A stretch of DNA of 64,000 nt, taken from contig JAHQIW010003919.1 in assembly GCA_019055375.1 (NCBI GenBank), positions 47,274 through 111,273 of the forward strand, in the 5' to 3' direction. Position numbers and translations under genes: made by a program. Below the pieces are notes generated by a model that saw only the letters and a program-made list of their open reading frames with translations, made no database searches and had not been told where the DNA came from. Within the stretch, counting starts at the first letter, position 1. The number at the start of each line of letters is the position of its first letter. This DNA comes from Parelaphostrongylus tenuis (Eukaryota; Nematoda; Chromadorea; Rhabditida; Metastrongylidae). Positions 44,600-58,530 of the stretch are shown here, one piece after another.

Positions 44600-46370
44600 A
44601 ATGAATTCCAAAGCAATTAGTCTATCAGTTAGTGAAAGGGAGGATAGTTTGCAGTTAATCCAAATCAGTTTGATATTGCGATAACGAAAAACCATCTTAA
44701 AGGTGCCACACTTTATCGCCCATCATCTGCTAAGGGATTCCAAAAACAGTACAGAAAATTGAACCAAGAATGGGTAAAAATTGCAAGTTGGGCTGGTTTA
44801 AAGCCTTCCGTTATCTCTCAACTAAAACTTAGTCCACCACCATGTCCTGTCTTATACTTACTCATTGAAACTCATAAGTTGGTATACCCTGATGATCTTT
44901 TGTTTGCTAATCCATCAAACTTCAAAGTTAGACCCATCATCAGCTGCGTAGACAAGCCAACGGATAGGATAACGTGGTTCTTGAACCTAACACTAGTTCA
45001 ATTACTAAAATACATTCCAGCCCATCTCGTCAACGCCCAAATGTCCCCCAACAACGCGCACGTGATGGAATCTTTCGACGTAACCGCAATTTATACAAAC
45101 GTGTCGAACGAGTCCGCAGTGCAAACCATATACGAGCTTTTAAGAGAGCACGAAAGGACCACAAACATGTATGGCTTCTCCCGACAGGTTATGGCACTTT
45201 CAAAAGAGTGCCCAAACTGTTCAATCTATATATGGTCCGGGAACTACTTTGTCCAAATCAGAGGGGTCGCAATAGGACAACGACTAGCGCCAACACTTGC
45301 TGTAGCCTCTATGTCTGAAGTGGAAAGCCCAATAATCGATCTCCTTCCGTTACTCTATTGTAGATTCATAGATGACTGCTTTGTCGTCTGCTCAACCCAA
45401 GAGGGGAAAAACAAATGCTTTGAGTTGCTAAAAAGTCAGTCAGAGTACATAACGTTAACCCGTGAAAAACCCAAAGCAAATTGGCTCTCTTTTTTGAACG
45501 TTCAGGTCAACCTGTCCAAAAACTCCTGCAATACAAAGTGGTACCGTTAACCAAGCAACAAAAACATCTTGGTTCATTACCTATCAGCCCATCCTTCAGA
45601 CATAAAACGCACATTTCGTAAGAATATGCACCGAACAACGTCAAATGTGTGCACAGGGAACGAACACAAGATAGAATCCTTGAGCTTGGCGCGAAAAATA
45701 GCCAACTCTAACGGCTACGATACGGTAGCAGCTTCTGAGGTTAGATTTAGAGGAAATTTCTATGCTCCTAAACTACAAGTCTGGCAAAAATAAGGTTCCT
45801 TTCCTCCTACCTTTTATCTCTGACGGAAACTAGTACAGCTGTTAAACGCAGCCTAAGAAGGGCAGGTATGGAAGATTCAGTAGCAATAGCTGAAATACCC
45901 CCAAAAACACTAAAGCGTCAATTGATCCGTAACCGACTGTATGACAGCCTCTGCGAAACCAATGACTGCAAAGTTTGTCCGAACGGCAGAGACGGCGACT
46001 GCATGAGATCGGGCATAATTTCCTGATCTTCTGTTAGGCATGCGGCGATGAGTACATTGGCGAAACGGGTAGACCACTTTTCGTACGGGTGAAAGAGCAC
46101 CTAGCTGACGCAACTGTGATCCAAAAACTCCACTAGGCACGCATAAGGACCATAAACATGCAGGAGTAATTTTCGGAGTCAAATTCACGATCCTCGCAAA
46201 GGAATCAAAAACATCTTTGCGTAAAATATTAGAAGCCTTTTGGATACATAGCAAAGGCAAGAAGATGAAATGAAAAGAGGAGTGTCTCGTAATCACGCGT
46301 GATCTCGAACCATACCTCAGGTTGATTTTTCCGGCCCGAGTTAGGCACACCCCACTGATGCACTGACCTT
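44600..46370 (+). mobile_element. Penelope-like element, family B, plus copy
   Basis: 5'-truncated copy, inverted relative to 40795-42165. The frame 44759-45550 (263 codons) is the longest PLE piece here: CPVLYLLIETHKL, PIISCVDKPTDRITWFL, IYTNVSNESAVQTIYELL, GQRLAPTLAVASMS and the intact active site CRFIDDCFVV. Frame 45569-45793 follows with the linker, then the GIY-YIG core at about 46035-46105 (CGDEYIGETGRPLFVRVKEHL) after a cysteine-rich region (45955-46030) with an internal stop. RT looks nearly complete, but the N-terminal part and the endonuclease frame are broken. Confidence 0.87.
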
Positions 46371-48114
46371 AAGCGGCTGGTCTTCAATCAACAATTGGTA
46401 GATCGAAACATCAGAACATCAAAACATCGAATTTCAAATGTCGTCGTTCATTGACTGTTTGTGAATCACTAGACATGACTGAGAAGCCTGTGATAACGCA
46501 ATTCATGAGGGATAAGTCGAGTTGAACACGACTTGCCATCGAATCTTATTATGCCCAAGTCGTTACGCAGGCGATTGAACGTGAACCACGAGCTAAGAGG
46601 TTGGAAGAGAAGATGACCGCTGAAGGTACCTACTGAGGTTGAATTACTCCTAGTGAACTCCTTGCATATAACTCTTGTGATGGTTTTTTCTGTTATCCAA
46701 AAGGGTCTTCAAAAGAGAATTTCGCGCTGGGAAAACCCTTCCATGATCGTTTCCGTTCTGCGCCACCATTTCAACTTCTGAGAAAGCACGTATATTTTGG
46801 TTCTTTTCGAAGTTTGAGTAGCAATTCGACAACTTAAATTTCGAAAATGCAGAAATATATTAGTCTAAACTGACTTTGATGCGAAGTAACAGCTGAAGTA
46901 AAGTTATGTGTTTCATTTAAACATTTTCGGCTAAGCAGAGCTTTTCCTACACTTCTAGTAACCATTCGATAGCTCAAATCTCTACAAGAGCAGTGGTCAA
47001 TTTTGTTTTTTCTAAAACGGACTCACTAGTGCGCAGTAGCAGCCAAATGAAAGTTAAGTTTCGCACAGCGCGACATTGGGCACCAAGCCAGAGCTTTTTT
47101 GCCAGTATGTGGATGGAATATTGCAACATAGCCACTAAGCCACCGCATTTTTTTCGGTGACATATTTACGGAACCCAGTCCTCTTTTGTCGTTACATAGC
47201 GCACTAGGAAGTACTCTTTCTAGTAGCAACTACATATTTGGAGTTTTTGAGATATAAGCTATCAAATGTTTACTGAAAGAGGTAGAAGAAGCTTCGTTCA
47301 TGGGAAATGTTTGAATGAGAAACGTAATTTTATTTCTGCTGTTACGGCCCACCAAGGAAGCCATATCAGAAATAAAGAACGCTTTCAAGTCTTTGAGATT
47401 CATGCTATCGAATTACTGCTCAAACTTTGAAAGCAACCAAAAAAAATTACGTCTTTTCCTGAGGGACCGAACAGGGACGAACGGCGGAAAATCCATCTTT
47501 TCACTGAACTAATCGTAGTCATTGGAAAGCTTAAATCTCGGATAACTCACGAATGAATTTATTTCTTGGAAAGGCATTCTTACTAGCGCTGTAGCACTGA
47601 ACGAAAAATTATGTTTCATACGCGTCACGCCTTCTAGCGCGTTTTTCTCGCACGACAAAACTCTTTCCCTAACTGTCACTAGCCATAGGATAGCTTAAAT
47701 CTTTCGAGAATTTTGCGATAAATACGCGTATGAGAAACACAATTTTATTTCACTACTACAGCGCTGTAAAGAGAGCTTTCTTGAATCACGAGCGCGTTTC
47801 TGAGTCTTCCGAGATTCAAGCTATGAATGATAGCGAGCGGAAAGTTTTTGTCCAGCAGAGAAAGGCCCTTCAGAAAACTCCTTCCGATAGCAGAAAAGTA
47901 CACTCTTTTCCGTTTTACAGGCATTAGTGAGGATGAAAAGGAGAAACGACGAAAGATCCAATATGCAAAACAGACCGATTTCTTCGTTTGAAACGAACTC
48001 GCCTAGAAGTGACGGATTTCGAAAGTTTGAAGGTCATAGGACGTGGTGCATTTGGAGAGGTTATTTTCGCTTAATTTCCCACTTTCAGTAATTTCATATT
48101 AACTTTCCTTATGT

Positions 48115-48405
48115 CATTTATTTATGTATCTTGAATAAAAGGAGCATGAGACGCAGTGATCATAGATGTCCTGCGACGCACACGCGGTCGTTGGTTCATT
48201 CTCGCGCTCATGACTCACCAAGCCTTCCATCCCATCTGGGTCGGTGAATTGGTACCAGACTTGTCTGAGAGGATAGCAACACTGACTTGATAAATCAGTA
48301 GGACACCACAAGTCATTGTAAGCTCATATGTCCATTCAGTCACTTTCTTAACAATACTTCACGAAGTGGAATGCATGGCGCATCCCTCAGGGATCGATCA
48401 ACGCC
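48115..48405 (+). repeat. inverted repeat arm in kinase intron 2
   Basis: Matches 51470-51750 in reverse complement at roughly 70% by eye (landmarks 'taccagacttgtctg' and 'gcgcatccctcagggat'). The two arms flank kinase exons 3 and 4. Confidence 0.65.
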
Positions 48406-48559
48406 GCGAGCTTCATTTTCTATCCTTTTTTATAATTAAATGCCATAATTGTTCTTCTTTCAAATTCAGTATTGATGAAATCTTTATCACACTAAGATCA
48501 AGTACATGTTGTGAGCGAAAATTTCGAGATTAATGCGCAGAATTCTCAAATTATTTTAG

Positions 48560-48655
<96 letters not shown>

Positions 48656-48658
48656 TGA

Positions 48659-48871
<213 letters not shown>

Positions 48872-48931
48872 TGAATTGCTCAGACATTCTATCAGACTGC
48901 ATTCGATCTGGTAAAATATTCTGAGCCTTAA

Positions 48932-49507
48932 ACGAGGTCTTTTATGGCACTCATACAGTGCAAAGCACGTGTTTCGACCTGACAGCCTCGTCAGTTGCAC
49001 GGTGCCCTGTCGTTCAGTCAGTTCCTCGGCGAGGTATTCCTTACATAAAGGAATCGACGCCGAAATATTGACACCTTCCGCTAGATGAAAAAATCACCTG
49101 TACGGCAGTGTTTTACACTTGCTTGTCGTGGCTGGTAAAAAATGATTGTCAAACCTCTCGTTTCGAGTGCTTGAGACCTCGCTCAAAACAATATTATGTG
49201 GTGTCATGTTCAGAATCTTTAATACCTCATGAAAAATAGATTATGTTGTTTTGAGCGAAGTCTCAGAAACACTCGAAACGAAAGGTATCACAGTCATGCT
49301 TTACCAACGTCGAGCAGTTGAGTGGACAACACTGCCCATTGGGTGATTTTTTACCTAGCGGTAGGTGTAAATATTTCGACGTCAATTCGTCTATGTGTGG
49401 GATATCACTCCGCAGAACTGACTGAATCGAAAGGCATTGTGCAGCTGACGGAGCTGCAATTGCGAAACACGTGTCTTGCACTGCATAAGTACCATAAAAT
49501 ACCTCAT
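48932..49507. repeat. large palindrome (foldback element) in kinase intron 4
   Basis: The left arm 48932-49190 is the reverse complement of the right arm 49249-49507 at roughly 75-80% by eye, with a spacer of about 58 bp. Landmarks are 'acgtgtttcg' in the left arm and 'cgaaacacgtgt' in the right, and 'cgctcaaaac' at the inner left with 'gttttgagcg' at the inner right. This is consistent with a foldback MITE. It has no coding capacity. Part of the inner arm recurs again after 49498. Confidence 0.75.
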
Positions 49508-50339
49508 GAAAGACTCATAATGTGTTATCAGATTATATTATTTTCAGCGACGTCCCAAAAACCCTCGACACGAAAGGGCTCCATTCAGTTTTTTTTAGAT
49601 CATTTCCGTTATCGGGCAGGGATTTTTTAACTTATTCTTGTTAAACAAGGATTTTCCGCAAGATTATCAGTTAAAACTCGAAGACATGCATCTTGGAGTT
49701 TTCAGAAATATACTTAAAAAACCTTGCAGCTCTTAGCATTCAGAATATTTTTCATATCACACGCATCGGGTCTATCGTCGACGCTTTTATCTCACATAAC
49801 AGAGTTTTTCCTCTATAATACTTGTAACCAATCGATGGCGTAAGTCGCGAAGATTCAAGAAATGCGCTTTGTTATCAGGAAGGCCTTTGTACACTGCTAT
49901 AGCAGAGAAATTGAGTTCCACATGCGCCGTCTGGGACCACAGAATCGATCGTAGACACGTAGGTGCGATTTACTAAATAGTGCGATTCTTGATATTAAGT
50001 CGAGGACATTTCATTGTTTAATGGTATTATCAGATAAAACATAAAAGTGTGATGCTTTAACATTTTGACTACACGTTCATATGTTTCCTTGCTTAAGCTT
50101 AAGCCTTATAGCGGGTTTGTTAGGTAATATAAAATGAAAGTAAAAAAGCTAAGCACTGCAACAATAGAACAACGTTTTTGCTGCAAGGTAAGTGCAAAAA
50201 AACCTAAGAACTTCACGAAACAGAGAAACAATTTCCAGATGAATAAAAAAAAACCTCTGATGCCCGTGCAGTACGACGTCATTTAGAATGTTCCTTTAAA
50301 GAGCTCTTTCTGAAAAAAATTATTTTTGAGTTTTTCGAA

Positions 50340-50500
50340 GACTTTGGCTTTCGAATGATTGCAAACAGTCTGACACAAAGTGTTTGTCCAGCAAAAGGTT
50401 TAGTTCTTTCTGATTACGAGGGAAAAAAAAGAAATACTAACCTCATTCGCGCGAGGGAAATTTCCATAGGAGTGTTGGTAAGCATCCGAAAGCAAAAATT
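50340..50500. repeat. dispersed module pair, opposite orientations
   Basis: About 50343-50395 (+) and 50440-50490 (-) carry the 3.1-kb module. This is another foldback pair inside kinase intron 4. Confidence 0.5.
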
Positions 50501-51101
50501 TCTTGCGACAGCTCCACGCCGTCGGTTTTTCAAAACACCCTTTTATAATGCTGTAAACTCCACACAAAGCCAGTAAATATTTCCTGCCGAACAGAGCTCT
50601 GTTTCTGGAATATTTGTAGTCGCGAGATACCGTAGCGCTTCCTGATGCCAATGCTGTGCTTAGGTCATGAAAAGACCGTCTCCCTGCAGCTCAACAGGTG
50701 ATACAAGTTGAATTTGATGTGTGAGAAAGGACCAATCTGACCAGTCCACGTCGCGGTGGGTGTTGCGGCCACGTGGACTGCTGAAGTGATATTTCACTAG
50801 CCGTTCATAGGCTCAAAAGTCGATGATTGTGCGACTGTTCACTGTTCGCCGCAGCCAGCGCCCATATGATTCGCGGGTGACGTCGTTTCTCCCACATGGG
50901 AGTTGGATATCACCAGCTGTGTTGCAGCTTATTTTGTTAGCTTCGTTTCAGAGAAACGGTCATTTCAAGATATTACACACTGTTAGAATCAAATTCGATT
51001 ATGCTGTCGAATGATTAATAATGATCCAAAGAAAGAGCTGTGTCCGGCGAGAACTATGTGTGTCTGAAGCTAAGAAATCTCCTCCTGTAGCACCATCAAA
51101 A

Positions 51102-51445
51102 TAAGTTTTTCAAAAATGGCTTCGTGGAGCTGTAGCCTCCAGTCTGAGCTTTTGAATGGTTACTAATATTCCTATGAAAAACACCTCTCCAGTGAATGAG
51201 ATCGCTTTTTATTTGTTTCCTTATAATTGAAAAAAAACAAGAGTTCTTTCAAAAAATCCCTGCTCGATAACGAAAATGATCCTCTTTTTTCCAAACTTTT
51301 TCGGCTGTGTGATTATGAGGGAGCAAATAAAAACCGGCCTCATTTGTTGGAGGTAAAGTGTTCATAGGAGTGTTAGTAATCATTCGAAAGCTTAGATTTC
51401 TGGCTAAAGCCTCACATAGCCGGTTTTTCCATACACTCCTGTATA
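51102..51445. repeat. foldback element in kinase intron 4
   Basis: Arms 51102-51215 and 51328-51445 are reverse complements ('ggttactaatattcctatga' against 'tcataggagtgttagtaat'). This shows that the dispersed module can occur as a palindromic element with a ~110-bp centre. Confidence 0.7.
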
Positions 51446-51469
51446 ATAAAAGGATAAAGCTCTCGTCGT

Positions 51470-51750
51470 TGATCAATCCCTGAGGGATGCGCCATGCATT
51501 CGTATTTATATGGCATCGTTGGTGGTGACTGAATGCTTATCTGGACTTCACAATAACTCACGACGACCTAGCAATATATTGTGTCAATGCTGCTATCCTC
51601 GCAGACAAGTCTGGTACCGAATTCACTAACTCCGTAGCGGTTTAATGGCTTGGTGAGCCGTGAGCGCGAGGTCGAACCATCGGCCTTGTGTGCGACGCAG
51701 GTCTCCTCGAACCACTGCTTCACATGCGCGCTATCCACACATGTGTTCCA
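51470..51750 (-). repeat. inverted repeat arm in kinase intron 4
   Basis: Partner of 48115-48405. It ends about 55 bp before kinase exon 5. Confidence 0.65.
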
Positions 51751-52509
51751 GTTTTCTCTCAAATCGATGCTGAATATATGAGATTCAATTTCTGTTGTTT
51801 TCAGGAGATACGATGACATTGCTCATCAAGAACGACACTTTAAGTGAAGAGGCAGCACAATTCTGCATTGCTGAAGCAGCACTCGCCATTCAATTTATCC
51901 ATAGTCTAGACTTTATTCGCCGCGACATAAAGCCTGATGACTTGTTTTTGGATGCACGGGTTTGTTCTTTTCGCAGTTTCATTCTGTTATATGTTCCAAA
52001 TTTCAGCGTCCTCTGGTAAAACACTACGCTTGATCGGCCTTCCAATAGTCGTGAAAAGTTTGAAAGAAATCGCTTCACAGATACGTCTATTTTAGGGTCA
52101 TGTAAAGTTATCAGATTTTGGGCTGTGTACGGGACTGAAGAAAATTCATCGCACCGAGCACTGCAGGTGAAACGGAATGTCAAATTTCTGAGTTTACGTA
52201 ACTGCTCCTTCAAATCTTATGTTCCAGAAACTGGCCCTCGCAATTGCCTCCCGATTTCGTCTCCAAGCCTGTCGAATCAAAGCGTAAAGCGGAGACATGG
52301 AAGAAAAATCGGAGAGCTTACGTTAGTTTCATTCTTTGCCTCAGTCCATTTATTTGAGATGTGGGGAAGGTGGACGTAAAATTTCCACTTTTTAAACAGT
52401 TATTCAAGCGTGGTTATAATAGGATGTTGGATTATTAGTCATTCTTTCTTATTCCATTTATTAGCCCTTTCAAGGACCATGTGCCCGACCCTCTCTTTCT
52501 CTGACTCCT

Positions 52510-52961
<452 letters not shown>

Positions 52962-53023
52962 TAAATTAGTGCACCAGAATAGTAAGTCCATATAGGACAG
53001 TTGATTCCAAGAATCAGTGGTGA

Positions 53024-53188
<165 letters not shown>

Positions 53189-53352
53189 TGACATATTTTG
53201 CGCATTATCATGGCCGAAAATGTCTTATCGCCTTCCTTGTCGACGACAAAACGGTTTTGCTGTGAGCCGGAACGTCGAATGGTTCACAGCGGAGGTCTGG
53301 AGGAGATTAAGCAGTGTATATTTTTCAGACGCTTCGATTGGAATCATATCAG

Positions 53353-54921
53353 GTGAGCGTGAATAATAAGTGTGAGTTATCGGGGGATCCCTTTCGGTTT
53401 CCATTTGACATTTACTATATAATTTGGGATATGTTGAATGATCTGTGTGGTATTTCTAAATAGGTTTGATAAGGCGTCTTCACATTGTCTTCACGAGCAC
53501 TCTAATTTCTTCTAGGACACTGGGGATGTTCACATAAGTCTAGCTTTAACGGAACTTCCTACTGGCAGTGTCAGTCTCTTTTTGCGTACTTTGCTAAGTG
53601 TATGCATTTCGATGGTGTCGTTTGAACAGGTGCTAGTAATGCCTCAATAGTGCCTGTCTCGTGCAATTTCCCAAGCAAACGAGTTCTACGCTTTTGAGGG
53701 TACATGACCATTTTCACGCTTTTTTAGGTCGTTCCACAAGTTTTGGCGCTAGAGCAATAAACACCAAATTCATCAAGCAAAAGTAATTAAAACTACATTA
53801 TTTTGGTATTGTTCGTTTACGCAAATTTTTGCAAAAATTTTAGCATACAACTTGCTTATGCCTCCTTTAAGGTGGAGCTATTTTTGAAGCAAATTGGATT
53901 GCTGCTCTTGCGCGAATGGCTCGTAGAGGAAAACGCTAGCAAAATGGCGCGCAAAATTACTGGAGCGTGGGCGATGATAATGTTGCAGAAAGGGCAGCTA
54001 GAAAGTGATCTACGAAGTTCAAAACTGTAGGGAACAGTCTAGAGAATCAGCCGCGCTCGGGCTTTCCATGGGCTTAAGCGCCGCTCCGCTGATTTATTCC
54101 TTTATGCGCCATTCGTACATGACTAGTAAGCGAATTGGATCCTACGACAGCTTCGTCTTAGAACAAGTGCAGGCAAACTGCATACCAGAATGCTCGCAGC
54201 AATTGAACGATACCAAAATCATGCTATTTTAATTACTTCTGCTTAGTAAACTAGGTGTTTATTGCTTAGTGTCAGGACTTAAGGAACAGCCTAATATAAT
54301 CCTTACTTGGAATTCTGATGTTCAAGCCATATATTGTGGTGAGAAGACCTGTTATGTTTGCAGAATAGCGCAGAGCATGATTTTTTTCCCTTATACATCT
54401 TCGATAACCTACTATACTGTATCGGTCTCCCTCTTCCTTCTGTTCATCCAAATCTTGATTACTACCTAGCTGAAAATATCGAGCTGCTAGTTTGGTTGGA
54501 CTCAAGCAGGGTATCAAACTCTTATTTTATGGATATCCTTGTTTATAGGTACAGCTGTGGATTGCTTTTTACATGCGCTGTCGAAATATATTAGCTGTCA
54601 CCAAAATTTTTGATGTCGCCCTATTCAGCTTATCTACGACAGTCTCAAGAGAAGTACTGACTACTTTTCTTTGGACTGTCGCTTCAATTTCGAAGATGAC
54701 GACTTTGCTGCATAAAGCAGTCGCTGTAAAGCTCAGTCAAACTGAGGCATCAGAACATCATTAACTCATATAGTATTTTAGAGGTTTTAGCCATCTGGAA
54801 GTTTTCTATTGTTTCACGTTTGTTTTTTGAGTATATTTCTGAATACTCGAATATGCATGTCTCCAAGTTTTATCATCAAAATCCCGTGAGATATCGGGGA
54901 TCCTGTTCAGTTTCCTCCTTA
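53353..54921. other. no recognisable gene; kinase tail sought and not found
   Basis: The conserved NDR C-terminal extension (a DDTSNFDDFP-type block and the hydrophobic motif) should follow exon 10. I do not see it in any frame to 54.9 kb. Frames of 60-80 codons at 53803-54764 have no recognised domain. Confidence 0.4.
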
Positions 54922-56690
54922 AGAGTAGGAATACCAATGTGCCTACATGGTGAGCGAGAGTAATGCGCAGGATATTCGACAGCTTGTAATATACACACTA
55001 TACATAACAGGACCCTCCTATGGAAAGGTATTAGTTCTTTGTAGCACAGCAACTAATATCACCATATGAGAGTACTGCCTTTGAGAGACTAAGCTGCCTC
55101 GAGAGTGCACCTGTCGAAGAGACGCAGAGATGCCCCTTTGTCGACGATATGGCATCTCACGTAGTTTTTAGAATATTTTTCACAAGCTATATTACTTACA
55201 TGTTAGGGCAACAAATTTTGAGCCGATCTCGCACGCTGGACAGAAACTTTTCATGAGAGTGTTAGTAATCATCAGAAATCTGGAATCGCTGGCTACATTT
55301 CTACGTTGCCGGTTTTTCAAGACACGTTTTTATAAGACTGTAATATCTAGAACAAGATTTTTTTCTTACTCACCTTTCGCCTTCATTTTTATTACGCATG
55401 TGAAACGCTGTAAGCAGGAAAAGCAAGTTAGCTTGTAGAGAGTTTTACGCGTTGTCACAACCTTCATCCTTATCTAAGTTTCAAGCAAAGTGGTGAAAAA
55501 ATTCTTCAACGGAATAACAATATTTTTGAATCGATTGATCGTTCCGCTCCTGCCTCCGCTCCGTGAGTTGGCTGGTAAACAAAGTCGCCCAAATAGACAG
55601 CCTTATTAACACATTGGGCACGACAGTCTTTCCTCACCCTCTAGCGCAACGCTTTTTTGTTATTGAAATCAGCATGCTACATAATCCAGTGCGGGGAAAC
55701 TGTCAGTCTCATACACTGTAGAAAATATTTTTTCGACATCTTTATCAACGTGGAACAGATGCGAAAAAGTTAGATATGCGTTGTTACTCATTAGATCTGC
55801 GCTTTCGTGTTCACAGTGGTGTTAAAACCTGATGTTTTTGCCCACCAAGCAGTTCAATCTTACATTAGCTACGTTTCTCAGAGACTGCAAGTATTTCTGA
55901 GACACACACGAAAAATTTGGCAGCGAACATCAATCATCGAGGCATAATGTGGCGATTCAGTCTAGTATACCTTTGGGTCATAGTCTGATAAACATACCGT
56001 GGTGGTCGGTTTGACAAACATATTCTTGTCGTCACTCTTTTGTGCCTCATGTGGCACACTTTGATCTCTTCGTGATTGTTTTTCTTATTTTTGCCTCCCA
56101 CAATGAAACTGAGGTGTGGCAGTCGCTAAAGCTGAGTCCTCTTTTGTTCTCCAGCGCTCCGATTCTTCTTGCACCACGGTCAAAGATGGAGCCCTAGCAA
56201 AACAGTAGCAACACTGACGTCGCTTCAGAATGCACACAGACTCGCTTTCACTGCGATCGGGCTGAAGGCTTCAATTTCCTCTTCGTCCAAATGTCCCTGA
56301 AGGCATGTGAGTAAAAAAATTTTGAGGTTTTTTCACATTTGAATTCTGCAAAAGTAACAACTATAGAACTAAAAATTTAGACTCATTTTAAAGAAGTAAA
56401 GGTAAGACAAAAACGATTGGGATGGCAGATCATTCATAATTAGCAAAATCTGATTTCTGCAATTCAACTTTATCCTACTGTTTACAGAACAATTGCCAAC
56501 CCATGTTTCATTCCACTGATGAGTAGTGAAGACGAAAAAGAGCTGACCACAGAACTCAGCGATCTGAAGCGCAAAGTAATTCCCGCAACCATGCAAGCTA
56601 TGCAGCTCGCTATATTTTCTAGCTGTAGTTTTTAGATGTTGATAGAAACCAAATTCAAAAGGCACATCAGGCGGCCCTTGATTTTAGCTT
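54922..56690 (+). repeat. repeat R4, copy B
   Basis: Collinear with 35163-37245. Relative to copy A it has about 140 bp extra near 55038-55180 and lacks the 36262-36705 segment. The join is at 'ccagcgct' followed by 'ccgattcttcttgcacc' (about 56155). The right edge diverges near 56690. Confidence 0.85.
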
Positions 56691-57011
56691 ATAAGTAAAA
56701 ATTAAGTTACATCTTCATTAAACCAAATCTGTTCAGCCTCTGTCTTACGTAGAATACGTCGTCTGGAACCTGTTTGAGAGAATCCCATGAGATGAACTCT
56801 CGGACCGATCGTTTAAACGCGCTGGTAACACCAGCTAATGCCGCATATATTGCTGCAGCATCAATCCTTTCGAACATTTTACAACATTATTTCAATTCAC
56901 ACAAAAATCGTTTTTCGTCCTTTTCACTGCTCTGCTCACACGTATCTATGCCACCCTCGGCACGTTACCAAATTCGCACCACATTTGCCCAATTCGAGAC
57001 TACAAAATAGT

Positions 57012-57235
57012 TCTAATTGAACTTCAACTAAGAAGTCTGATATATAACATCTCTCCAGTATGATCACCAAATTCATTGTTCCACGGTATCTCTCTGATTG
57101 CGAAACACCTATTCACATATTCGAAATATGAATGGCATAGTGGTAGTGTACTCTCTTAGAAGAAGCAAGGAGTACTACTCTAGCCCTGAGTGGACCAAAC
57201 CTCCTACTACTCTGTGGTCACAGCGCACTAAGAAA
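57012..57235 (+). repeat. direct repeat flanking mariner relic, left
   Basis: About 220 bp matching 58321-58530 in the same orientation. Landmarks are 'acatctctccagtat', 'gaatggca(t)', 'tctcttagaagaagcaa' and 'ctgagtggacca'. Confidence 0.75.
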
Positions 57236-57574
57236 TTTTTTTTGATTGAAGTTCATCATTGAATGCAGTGAGATTAAAGCTATCGAATCATTACTAAAAG
57301 TTTAACGGAAAAACTCTTCCCAGCGAAAACGTTCGAATGTGAAACACAGCTCCATTAACAGCGCAATGAGGAGACCATTCAAAAATGAAGTATTAGGTCT
57401 CCAACCAAGTCTCCGAAGTTAATCCAAAGGATCAAAAAATTATTTTCTAAGTAATTGAAAGTATCAGCTAAGATTAATTGCAGTATTCTCTTTCCTGGAT
57501 GCAGTTCCGCCAACGCTACTGCAGCAAAACAGTTCCGCGCTCATGAAACTCATTATTTTTCGATGCAAACCAGC

Positions 57575-58180
57575 CAGTTCACAAATGGATGATGTCTCGA
57601 AACGCCGTCTTCTTGTCAAACCAGTCTAAAAAGATATCGAAATAGGCGACAGATGTGGCGAATACGGCGAATGATTCAAATGCTCCTTACGCAAATTGGT
57701 CAACTTCTTCCATGTTTTCTTGGCGACGTATGGCTTTCAATGTATTGAAGCAAAATGACTTGGCGACGGCGGTGACGGAATTGCTTGATTGTAACGGTCC
57801 AGTTGCTGACAGTTTCGCTCAGCTTTGATGATCTGACAGGCTTGCAACAAGATGCACTGAATCGGCCCACTTCGGTCCCAGAAAATGATCAACAATGCTT
57901 TTAGCGCAAATCGATTTAGTCTCGGTGCTGGTATTCCTCGCTGACCTAGTGACAACCACTGATTTGCACGACGCTTGCCCTTTAAGAAGATCCACTTCTC
58001 ATCAGTGGTGACAGTTCTGTTCAAAAACGAAGAGCGGCGACAACGACGATGATGAGCTTGATCAATTTGCTTTCTGTTGTTCTTTTGAGCTTGTGTGAGA
58101 TCGTGAGGACTCCAACTGCTCTTGCGCCATGGCTCAGCAGTGAGCTGCGAATGACTTCCCGTGACGGTTCCATTGTTAGA
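57575..58180 (-). pseudogene. mariner transposase pseudogene
   Basis: Frame 58228-57737 holds the middle of a mariner-type transposase: VTTDEKWIFLKGKRRANQWLS (first catalytic aspartate region kept as DEKW), GQRGIPAPRLNRFALKAL, DRSGPIQ (second aspartate) and ERNCQQLDRYNQAI. Below 57737 it continues in another frame to SPYSPHLSPISISF, where the third catalytic aspartate of SPDL is His and the following DY is lost. A transposase of this family cuts and pastes the element at TA sites. No N-terminal helix-turn-helix or terminal inverted repeats were seen. It is more diverged than the relics at 20.8 and 30.0 kb. Confidence 0.85.
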
Positions 58181-58320
58181 CAAGTTTGTGCAAAAATATA
58201 GCAAACGATGCACAGGACAAATTTGCACAAAATAGGTACAAAAAGATTGATTTTCCTGGAGATTTTGATTTCTGAATCAAACTCGAAATTTCAGTTGGAG
58301 ATCTAATACAAAATAGCTCC

Positions 58321-58530
58321 GATTGAACTCTAACTAAAAAGTATGATGCATGACATCTCTCCAGTATCTCCACCAAGTCTATTGTTCAACGATATCTGTC
58401 TCAATATACAAAATCTATTCACATACCCAAAATGTGAATGGCATTGTGGTAATGTGTTCTCTTAGAAGAAGCAAACAGTACCACTCTGGCTCTGAGTGGA
58501 CCAAGCCTACTACCATTCTGCTATCCATAG
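58321..58530 (+). repeat. direct repeat flanking mariner relic, right
   Basis: Partner of 57012-57235. The pair encloses the transposase relic, about 1.3 kb from repeat to repeat. Confidence 0.75.

Noticed and set aside
46355..46435. Hammerhead ribozyme at the 3' end of PLE-B (ctgatgcac ... gaaacatc)
   Set aside because: The core reads CTGATGC, not CTGANGA, and helix II would be very long and irregular. The match is probably chance.
50738..50778. Small GC-rich hairpin (cagtccacgt ... acgtggactg)
   Set aside because: The inverted repeat is real, with arms of about 12 bp, but it has no terminator, tRNA or element context. It is too short to interpret.
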